A stretch of DNA of 8,938 nucleotides from Fidelibacterota bacterium (GTDB taxonomy: Bacteria > Fidelibacterota > Marinisomatia > SCGC-AAA003-L08 > D37C17). Of this stretch, positions 1 through 6,235 are shown piece after piece. Where the stretch lies: the NCBI GenBank assembly GCA_002704685.1, contig PAHD01000005.1:1-8938 (forward strand). The letters run 5' to 3'. The translations under genes were made by a program, and so were the position numbers. The number at the start of each line of letters is the position of its first letter. Position 1 is the stretch's first letter. The notes below the pieces were generated by a model. The model saw only the letters and a program-made list of their open reading frames with translations. It did not search any database and was not told the origin of the DNA.

Positions 1-53
1 TAGATATTTCACAAATACCAGAAGATCAACTCTTACAAAAGAGAGGTTGGTAG
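1..53 (+). CDS. pdxS: PdxS, pyridoxal 5'-phosphate synthase lyase subunit (3' end only)
   Basis: Only the last 16 codons and the TAG stop (51-53) are inside the window. The in-frame peptide, read from base 3, is DISQIPEDQLLQKRGW. This matches the conserved C-terminus of PdxS/SNZ proteins, which typically end in an acidic stretch followed by a basic residue and the terminal Arg-Gly-Trp. PdxS is the (beta/alpha)8-barrel subunit that builds PLP from a pentose phosphate, glyceraldehyde 3-phosphate and ammonia. The identity is supported mainly by the gene directly downstream, which encodes its glutaminase partner PdxT. The PdxS stop and the PdxT GTG start share one base (TAGTG). The fragment is too short to say anything about the active site. 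Confidence 0.85.
   Translation, partial: DISQIPEDQLLQKRGW
41..46 (+). promoter_or_regulatory. Ribosome binding site of pdxT, decides the GTG start
   Basis: GAGAGG lies six bases upstream of the GTG at 53, inside the 3' end of pdxS. It favours GTG at 53 over the in-frame TTG at 47, which overlaps this purine stretch and would leave no spacing. The resulting N-terminus MTIGVLALQGDF also matches the family, where the start lies just before the first beta strand. Confidence 0.65.
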
Positions 54-622
54 TGACAATTGGTGTTTTAGCTTTACAAGGAGATTTTTCTTTACATTTG
101 AATGTTCTAAATAAATTAAAAGTCTCAAGTGTTTTAGTAAAAAAAACTACTGATTTTGATTCAATTAATGGATTAATAATACCTGGAGGTGAATCAACTG
201 TGATGTCATTATTAATAGATAAGTTTAATTTGTACAAAAAAATAAAAGACTTTGCTATTAATAATTGTGTTTATGGAACTTGTGCTGGTGCAATCCTGGT
301 TTCATCAGAGTGCGATGATAAGAAAATAAATACATTAAATCTAATAAAAGTTAAATCATTAAGAAATTTTTATGGTAGACAGATAAATTCTTTTTCAAAA
401 AAGATAAATATTAATTTTTTAAAAAATAAAATCAATGCTTCTTTTATCAGAGCTCCTAAACTTACAAGTTTATCAAAAAAAAATAAGATTTTAGCTCATT
501 ATGAAGATAATCCTGTATTATTACAACATAAAAATATACTTGTTTCATCATTTCATCCTGAGTTATCATCAAGTACTATTATTCATCAATATTTTATAAA
601 GATGGTTAAAAATAATGTATAA
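53..622 (+). CDS. pdxT: PdxT, glutaminase subunit of pyridoxal 5'-phosphate synthase
   Basis: PdxT is a class I glutamine amidotransferase. It hydrolyses glutamine and passes ammonia through a channel to PdxS in the cytoplasmic PLP synthase complex. From the GTG at 53 the protein has 189 residues, close to the usual length of about 190-200. Visible motifs are GVLALQGDF (4-12), PGGEST (44-49, oxyanion region), the nucleophile Cys77 in GTCAGA, FYGRQINSF (106-114), FIRAP (131-135), and the His168/Glu170 pair in SFHPE, which completes the Cys-His-Glu triad. These residues sit two positions before those of the Bacillus subtilis enzyme as I recall them (Cys79, His170, Glu172). The gene is fused head-to-tail with pdxS by a one-base overlap and overlaps dxs by eight bases. 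All catalytic residues are intact. The pdxST pair implies the DXP-independent route to PLP. Confidence 0.96.
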   Translation: MTIGVLALQGDFSLHLNVLNKLKVSSVLVKKTTDFDSINGLIIPGGESTVMSLLIDKFNLYKKIKDFAINNCVYGTCAGAILVSSECDDKKINTLNLIKVKSLRNFYGRQINSFSKKININFLKNKINASFIRAPKLTSLSKKNKILAHYEDNPVLLQHKNILVSSFHPELSSSTIIHQYFIKMVKNNV

Positions 623-2471
623 AATTTTAAATAAAATTAAATCACCCAAAGATGTTAAAAGTTTATCAATTAATGATTTAAAAAATTTATCTTCTGAATT
701 ATCACATTATATACATGAAGTTGTATCTGAAAAAGGTGGACACTACTCATCTCCTTTAGGTGCAGTAGATTTAACTATTGCTTTGCACTATGTTTATAAT
801 ACACCTATAGATAAATTAATTTGGGATGTAGGTCACCAAGCATATGCCCATAAAATAATTACAGGAAGAAAAAATGAGTTTAAAAGTATAAGACAGTATG
901 GAGGTATAAGCGGTTTCTTGAAAATTGATGAAAGCGAATTTGATAGTTTTGGTGCGGGACATGCAAGTACTTCAATTTCTGCTGGACTTGGTTTTGCTCA
1001 TTCAAGAGATAAAGACAAGAAAAATCATCAAATAGTTTCAATAATTGGTGATGGAGCTATGACAGGAGGATTAGCCTATGAAGGTTTAAATAATTTGGGT
1101 TTTCACAAAACTCAGATGACAGTTGTTTTAAACGATAATTCATACTCAATATCTGAAAGTGTTGGTGCATTATCAAAATATTTGACTAGAATTGTTACTA
1201 ATCCAACTTATAATAAATTAAGAAAAGACTTATGGAATCTAACTGATAAAATACCAACAATTTCTAATCCTATTAAAAAAATTATTAAGAAAACTGAAGG
1301 AAGTTTAAAAGCTTATTTAACACCAGGTATTTTATTTGAGGAGCTTGGATTAAGATATATTGGGCCAATTGATGGACATGATATTGAAAATATGATTAGA
1401 GTCTTTAACTCTATAAAAGAAATGAATACTCCAGTATTACTTCATGTTCATACAAATAAATCAAAAGGTATAAATATTGGAGATAAAGACGCAATTAAGT
1501 ACTACAGTTTGTCAGGTAGCTCTAATAGTACTGATCTTGAAAAAAATACAACAAGTTACTCAAAGTTATTAGGAAAAACATTAACTAAAATCGCTGATGA
1601 TTATAGTTTTGAATGTATAACAGCAGCTATGGGTATTGGAACTGGTCTTGAAGAATATTACAAAAAGTATCAGAACAGATACATAGATGTTGGTATTGCC
1701 GAAGAGCATGCAGTTACATACGGTGCAGGATTAGCTGCTGATGGCAAAATGCCTGTTATTGCTATTTATTCAACCTTTATGCAAAGAGCATATGATTGTA
1801 TCCTTCATGATTTTGCTCTACAAAAATTACCTGGTTTATTTTGCATGGATAGATCTGGCTTAGTAGGAAACGATGGTCCTACTCATCATGGTGTTTTTGA
1901 TATTAATTTTTTGTCATCTATTCCCGGTCTTATTTTAAGTGCTCCTAAAGATGGTAATGAGTTTATGGATTTAATATATACAGCCATAAAAAATAAGCAC
2001 CTAATGTCTATTAGGTATCCAAAGAGCGTAACTGTATTTAATGAAAAACATAATTTTAATGATATAAAAATTGGTACTTGGGAATATATAAGAAAATCTA
2101 GTTCAAAAATTTGTATTTTAACATTTGGAAGAATGATTGAACATGCTAGTTTATCTGCAAAAGTTATTAAAAGTGAGCTTAATGTAGATGTAACAATTAT
2201 AAATTGTAGATTTATAAAACCTCTTGATGAAAAGATGCTAAAATTACTTTCTGAACAGCACGATATCTTTATTACAATTGAAGAAGGGATGGTTAGAGGA
2301 GGGTTTGGTTCATCAATTCTTGAGTTTTTCTCAAAAAATAATATTTCAAAAACATTAAAATTAATTGGAATAAAAGATCATTTTTCTAATCATGGTAATA
2401 ATTCTAATTTATTTAAAGAAGAAGGTTTGGATGTTGATTCAATTACTAATATCATAAAAGAATACATGTAA
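615..2471 (+). CDS. dxs: 1-deoxy-D-xylulose-5-phosphate synthase
   Basis: Dxs is the thiamine-diphosphate enzyme that condenses pyruvate and glyceraldehyde 3-phosphate to DXP, the entry step of the MEP isoprenoid pathway and a thiamine precursor. The protein has 618 residues, full length for the family (about 620). Visible motifs are GGHYSSPLGAVDLT (41-54), WDVGHQAYAHKI (70-81), and the ThDP/Mg motif GDGAMTGG (145-152) followed by LNDNSYSIS (172-180). The pyrimidine-binding domain carries the catalytic Glu in IAEEHAVTYGAG (361-372), YSTFMQRAYDCI (385-396) and DRSGLVGNDGPTHHG (412-426). The C-terminal transketolase domain is complete (RYPK at 467-470; EEGMVRGGFG at 556-565). The start at 615 gives the usual family N-terminus (ILNKIKSPKDVKSLS). 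It overlaps pdxT by eight bases and has no clear ribosome binding site, so translational coupling is likely. Because PLP is made by PdxST here, DXP is probably used for isoprenoids and thiamine rather than vitamin B6. Confidence 0.97.
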   Translation: MYKILNKIKSPKDVKSLSINDLKNLSSELSHYIHEVVSEKGGHYSSPLGAVDLTIALHYVYNTPIDKLIWDVGHQAYAHKIITGRKNEFKSIRQYGGISGFLKIDESEFDSFGAGHASTSISAGLGFAHSRDKDKKNHQIVSIIGDGAMTGGLAYEGLNNLGFHKTQMTVVLNDNSYSISESVGALSKYLTRIVTNPTYNKLRKDLWNLTDKIPTISNPIKKIIKKTEGSLKAYLTPGILFEELGLRYIGPIDGHDIENMIRVFNSIKEMNTPVLLHVHTNKSKGINIGDKDAIKYYSLSGSSNSTDLEKNTTSYSKLLGKTLTKIADDYSFECITAAMGIGTGLEEYYKKYQNRYIDVGIAEEHAVTYGAGLAADGKMPVIAIYSTFMQRAYDCILHDFALQKLPGLFCMDRSGLVGNDGPTHHGVFDINFLSSIPGLILSAPKDGNEFMDLIYTAIKNKHLMSIRYPKSVTVFNEKHNFNDIKIGTWEYIRKSSSKICILTFGRMIEHASLSAKVIKSELNVDVTIINCRFIKPLDEKMLKLLSEQHDIFITIEEGMVRGGFGSSILEFFSKNNISKTLKLIGIKDHFSNHGNNSNLFKEEGLDVDSITNIIKEYM

Positions 2472-4072
2472 TGTCAAAAAATAATAAAAATAATGAATAT
2501 AAATCTTTATCAGGAAAAGATAATAAATCTTTTTATAAACCTAATGAAGCAGATAAAAGATATGACCAAAATCTTAATGATCCTGGTGAATACCCTTATA
2601 CACGTGGCATACATAACAGTATGTATAGAGGAAAATTATGGACCATGAGGCAATTTGCTGGTTTTGGTAAACCAGAAGAAACTAATGAACGTTTTAAATT
2701 TCTACTAAATCAAGGACAAACAGGCCTATCAGTAGCTTTTGATATGCCAACCTTGATGGGCTATGATCCTGACCATGATTTTGCATTAGGTGAGGTGGGA
2801 CATTGCGGTGTATCAGTATCTAATTTAAAAGATATGGAGCGTTTATTTGAAGGTATTGATTTGACTAAAGTTAGTGTATCCATGACAATTAATGGTCCTG
2901 CAATAATTATTTTTGCTTTTTACGTTGCCTTAGCAATAAAAAGAAATAATGATTTATCTTTATTAAATGGTACTTTGCAAAACGATATTCTGAAAGAATA
3001 TATTGCACAAAAAGAATGGATATACCCTCCTAAAGAATCAATGAGAATTATAACTGATATGGTTTCATATTGTAAAAATAATTTACCTAGATATAATACT
3101 ATTTCAATAAGTGGATACCACATAAGAGAGGCGGGTTCTACTGCACAACAAGAATTAGCATTTACTTTAGCTAATGGATTTACTTACGTAGATCATTGTA
3201 TTGAAGCAGGTTTAGATGTAGATGATTTTGTTCCAAGGTTTTCTTTTTTCTTTAATTCTCACTCAGATTTTTTTGAAGAAATAGCGAAATATAGAGCAGC
3301 AAGAAAAATTTGGTCAAATTTTATGAAGAATAAATATAAAGCTAAAAATCCTAAGTCCCATAAATTACGATTTCATACTCAAACAGCAGGTTGTTCATTA
3401 ACTGCTCAACAACCAGAAAATAATATTACTCGAACATCTTTTCAAGCATTGTCTGCTGTCTTAGGTGGTACTCAATCTTTGCATACAAACTCCATGGATG
3501 AGACATTAGCACTGCCTTCACAAAAAGCTGCTGAAATTGCTCTTAGAACACAGCAAATTTTAGCCCACGAAACAGGTGTTGCTAATGTTGCTGATCCTTT
3601 GGGAGGTTCATGGTATGTAGAAGAGTTAACAGAAAAGATGGAGAAAGATGTTCTTGAATATTTTAAAAAAATTGACAAAAGAGGTGGTGTTGTTGAATGT
3701 ATTGAATCTGGATATTTGCAAAGAGAAATTGCTGATTCTTCAGCTGAATTAAATGAAAAAATTGATAGTAATCAAAGAATAATCGTTGGAATGAATGATT
3801 ATATTAATGAAAAAGAAGAAATAACTATACCAATATTAAAAATTTCTAATAAAGTTGAACAAGATCAGATAAAATTAATTAGTAATCTTAGAAAATCTAG
3901 AAATGATACTAAAGTTAAAGACAAATTAAAAAAAATAGAACAAACTTGTAAGACAAAACATAATTTACTTAGCCCAATAATTGAAGCAGTATTAGAATAT
4001 GCTACTCTAGGTGAGATTGTTGAATCAATGAAAAATGTTTTTGGTGATTGGCAGGAGAAATCAGTAATATGA
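2471..4072 (+). CDS. icmA: B12-dependent acyl-CoA mutase large subunit, isobutyryl-CoA mutase (IcmA) type
   Basis: This is the substrate-binding TIM-barrel subunit of the methylmalonyl-CoA mutase family, 533 residues. It lacks the B12-binding domain, so it needs a separate small subunit, which is not in this window. Conserved blocks are YPYTRGIHNSMYRG (41-54), TGLSVAFDMPTLMGYD (84-99), GTLQNDILKEYIAQKEW (167-183), SISGYHIREAG (212-222), RFHTQTAGCSLTAQQ (300-314), GGTQSLHTNSMDE (332-344) and NVADPLGGSWYVEEL (372-386). The catalytic His (His244 in the Propionibacterium enzyme) is His217. The two positions that set specificity are Phe62 (in TMRQFAG) and Gln180 (in EYIAQKEW). Methylmalonyl-CoA mutase has Tyr89 and Arg207 there, while isobutyryl-CoA mutase has Phe and Gln. 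The expected reaction is therefore isobutyryl-CoA to n-butyryl-CoA, with adenosylcobalamin. Family membership is certain. The substrate is inferred from two residues and from overall likeness to actinobacterial IcmA as I remember it. The start shares one base with the dxs stop (TAATG). Confidence 0.88.
   Translation: MSKNNKNNEYKSLSGKDNKSFYKPNEADKRYDQNLNDPGEYPYTRGIHNSMYRGKLWTMRQFAGFGKPEETNERFKFLLNQGQTGLSVAFDMPTLMGYDPDHDFALGEVGHCGVSVSNLKDMERLFEGIDLTKVSVSMTINGPAIIIFAFYVALAIKRNNDLSLLNGTLQNDILKEYIAQKEWIYPPKESMRIITDMVSYCKNNLPRYNTISISGYHIREAGSTAQQELAFTLANGFTYVDHCIEAGLDVDDFVPRFSFFFNSHSDFFEEIAKYRAARKIWSNFMKNKYKAKNPKSHKLRFHTQTAGCSLTAQQPENNITRTSFQALSAVLGGTQSLHTNSMDETLALPSQKAAEIALRTQQILAHETGVANVADPLGGSWYVEELTEKMEKDVLEYFKKIDKRGGVVECIESGYLQREIADSSAELNEKIDSNQRIIVGMNDYINEKEEITIPILKISNKVEQDQIKLISNLRKSRNDTKVKDKLKKIEQTCKTKHNLLSPIIEAVLEYATLGEIVESMKNVFGDWQEKSVI
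4053..4057 (+). promoter_or_regulatory. Ribosome binding site of the GCS2-family ligase
   Basis: AGGAG, followed by AAA, lies within the last codons of the mutase gene, 11 bases before the ATG at 4069. It rules out the in-frame TTG at 4048, which lies upstream of it. Confidence 0.6.
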
Positions 4073-5172
4073 AAAGTAATTATACTATTGGAGTTGAAGA
4101 AGAGTATATGCTTTGTGATAACGTTGGTGACTTAGCAAATAAAGCAAACTTTTTAATGAAAAATTTACCTAAAGATTTAACAGATAGATATAGTTACGAA
4201 CTTATTTTATCTGAGTTTGAATCAAATACTTCTGTCCACGATAACGTGTCTAATTGTTTATCTGAAATTAGTTTATTAAGAAATACAATTAATAATATTG
4301 CAAAAAAAAATAATTTTAAAATAGGTATCAGTGGAACTCATCCAACTGCTAGAACTGATGAACAAGAATTTGTTATTAATGATTCTTATAACTGGGTTTC
4401 TGAACAATTAAAGTATTATGCTTCAAAAAATATAACTTTTTCAATTCATGTTCACATAGGCTTAAGTGATAAGGATAAATTAGTTAGCGTAACCAATACT
4501 CTTAGAAGGTGGATTTCTCCTCTTTTAGCATTATCAACAAATTCTCCTTTTTTTGAGGGTCAAAATACAGGTATGCTTTCTTCTAGAACCTTTCAGTTTG
4601 GTTTATTTCCTAGAACAGAAATACCATCTTTTTTGAATTCTTACAAGGATTATGAAGAAATTATAAATAAATATATTGAAACAAAAACCATATCAAAACC
4701 TCGTCAGATTTGGTGGAAAATTAGGCCACATTATGATTACAATACTATTGAATTTAGAGTATGTGATGTTCAAAGGTCTCTTCAAAACACAGAAATGATT
4801 ATATCTTTAGTTCAAGCATTGGTTCGAAGTATTGTTATTAATAATGATTATAATCATGATTATTGCTATGAGTACCTAACAGATGGGCTTTGGAAAGCTT
4901 CTTCAAAAAATATGTCATGTAAAATAATAGATCCTTTAGATTCTAAATTACTAACTATGGAAGATATGATAGGTAGAATGATTGCATATAGTAAAAATTC
5001 TTTAGATTACTTTGGTAATTCTCATGTTATTAATACAGTTCAAAATATTATTAAAAATGGTACTGAAGCTAATGATCAAATTAAAGTATATGATAAACAT
5101 GGTTTTAAAAAATTAAAAAAATACTTAATGTCTTCCATTGATTATAATTACAAAAGGAGAAATTATGTCTAG
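4069..5172 (+). CDS. Carboxylate-amine ligase, glutamate-cysteine ligase 2 (YbdK) family
   Basis: The 367-residue length and motifs place this in the ATP-dependent GCS2 family (PF04107). Its E. coli member YbdK has weak gamma-glutamylcysteine ligase activity. Visible motifs are TIGVEEEY (6-13, ATP/metal glutamates), SEFESNTSV (48-56), SGTHP (88-92), HVHIG (127-131), LALSTNSPFF (153-162), FPRTEIPSF (180-188), IWWKIRPH (214-221) and TIEFRVCD (226-233). The product is a gamma-glutamyl or similar amide bond made in the cytoplasm; the true substrate cannot be read from sequence. Many members around residue 274 have a Trp-x-Ala followed by an Arg-x-Gly element. Here WKASSKNM keeps the Trp and Ala but not that Arg, so substrate use may differ. 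The ATG at 4069 overlaps the mutase stop by four bases (ATGA). No glutathione synthetase gene is nearby, so a glutathione role is only a possibility. Confidence 0.88.
   Translation: MKSNYTIGVEEEYMLCDNVGDLANKANFLMKNLPKDLTDRYSYELILSEFESNTSVHDNVSNCLSEISLLRNTINNIAKKNNFKIGISGTHPTARTDEQEFVINDSYNWVSEQLKYYASKNITFSIHVHIGLSDKDKLVSVTNTLRRWISPLLALSTNSPFFEGQNTGMLSSRTFQFGLFPRTEIPSFLNSYKDYEEIINKYIETKTISKPRQIWWKIRPHYDYNTIEFRVCDVQRSLQNTEMIISLVQALVRSIVINNDYNHDYCYEYLTDGLWKASSKNMSCKIIDPLDSKLLTMEDMIGRMIAYSKNSLDYFGNSHVINTVQNIIKNGTEANDQIKVYDKHGFKKLKKYLMSSIDYNYKRRNYV
5155..5159 (+). promoter_or_regulatory. Ribosome binding site of the GAPDH-family gene
   Basis: AGGAG, in an AAAAGGAGAAA context, lies five bases before the ATG at 5165 and is the best Shine-Dalgarno match in the window. 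It rejects the upstream in-frame TTG at 5138 and suggests the gene is well translated independently of coupling. Confidence 0.75.
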
Positions 5173-6235
5173 GAAAATTGTTCACGTAGTAGGTACTGGA
5201 ACTATTGGAGAGCCGTTAATTGGATTATTGTGTGATTTTAAGGATGACCTTGGTATTGATGAGGTTACATTTCATAAAAATACACCATTAACGACAGATA
5301 GATCTAAAGTACTTAATTTAATAAAAAAAAGAGGAGCAAGATTAACAACTCATGAGGATAAGTTTGATGGTTTTAATAATATTGGTCTTAATCCTGACTT
5401 CAATACTGAAGAAGCAATTTCAAGAGCTTCTGTAGTAATAGATTGTACACCTAAAGGTTTTGGTCATATGAATAAAAATCAATATTATGAGAAATATGAA
5501 AAAAATACTCTAGGTTTTGTTGCTCAAGGGTCAGAATCTGGGTTTGGCAAGCGATATGCAAGAGGAATTAATGATGAAGCTTTAAAAGTTGGTGAAGATA
5601 AATATATTCAAATTGTTTCTTGTAATACGCATAATTTATCAACCATTATAAACACACTAGTGTTAGATGAAGGAGATGATAATTTAGTTGAAGGTAAATT
5701 TACTTTAATTAGAAGATCTAATGATTTAAGTCAAACTTCAAGTTTTGTTCCATCACCTCAAGTTGGCTCACACAGCAGTGAAAGATTTGGAACACATCAT
5801 GCTGAAGATGCATACAAACTATTTAAAACAATGGGATTAGATTTGAATTTGTACTCTTCAGCAATGAAGGTCAATTCCCAGTACATGCATATTTCTCATT
5901 TCTCTTTAAAAGTTAAAAATAAAACATCAATGACTAAAATTATTGATAAACTAGAAAAAAATGATAGAATTGCTTTGACAAACAAAATTAATGCAAACGA
6001 AGTTTTCTCTTTCGGAAGAGATCATGGACACTTTGGTAGAATCTTGAATCAGGTTGTTATTCCTGTACCTTCACTTGCTATGATTAATGATTATGAAATT
6101 ACTGGTTTTAGCTTTACACCACAAGATGGTAATTCAATACTTAGTTCAATATCAATAGCAGAGTGGTTTTTATATCCAAATTCATATGAAGATAAGATAC
6201 AATGTTTAAAGCCATTGTTTTTTGATGAAGTCTAA
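5165..6235 (+). CDS. Type II (archaeal-type) glyceraldehyde-3-phosphate dehydrogenase-like protein
   Basis: The 356-residue protein has an N-terminal Rossmann fold with a dinucleotide loop VVGTGTIGEPL (8-18), compared with the archaeal GYGTIGKRV. The archaeal-type GAPDH signatures then follow in order: VVIDCTPKGFGHMNK (90-104), matching the family's DATP-x-G-x-G-x-x-N block; FVAQGSE (118-124), matching the QGGEK region; the catalytic Cys153 in VSCNT (151-155); RRSND (183-187), matching RRAADP; THHAEDA (210-216), matching SHHGPD; MHISHF (241-246); and LNQVVIPVPSLAMI (294-307), matching the VVPENIDAIRA region. This order supports membership in the type II family, which uses NAD(P) to oxidise glyceraldehyde 3-phosphate. 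It is divergent: SCNT is followed by His-Asn-Leu rather than the usual Thr/Gly-Leu, and several loops are longer. A related phosphorylated aldehyde is a possible alternative substrate. It overlaps the ligase gene by eight bases. Most bacteria use the unrelated class I GAPDH, so transfer from archaea or an ancient paralogue is possible. Confidence 0.75.
   Translation: MSRKIVHVVGTGTIGEPLIGLLCDFKDDLGIDEVTFHKNTPLTTDRSKVLNLIKKRGARLTTHEDKFDGFNNIGLNPDFNTEEAISRASVVIDCTPKGFGHMNKNQYYEKYEKNTLGFVAQGSESGFGKRYARGINDEALKVGEDKYIQIVSCNTHNLSTIINTLVLDEGDDNLVEGKFTLIRRSNDLSQTSSFVPSPQVGSHSSERFGTHHAEDAYKLFKTMGLDLNLYSSAMKVNSQYMHISHFSLKVKNKTSMTKIIDKLEKNDRIALTNKINANEVFSFGRDHGHFGRILNQVVIPVPSLAMINDYEITGFSFTPQDGNSILSSISIAEWFLYPNSYEDKIQCLKPLFFDEV

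Noticed and set aside
2920..3123. 67-codon open frame on the minus strand inside the mutase gene
   Set aside because: It lies opposite a strongly conserved coding region, has no recognisable protein features and no supporting ribosome binding site; it is a shadow frame.
3472..3678. 68-codon open frame on the minus strand inside the mutase gene
   Set aside because: Antisense to the conserved GGTQSLHTN to VADPLGGSW region; open only by chance.
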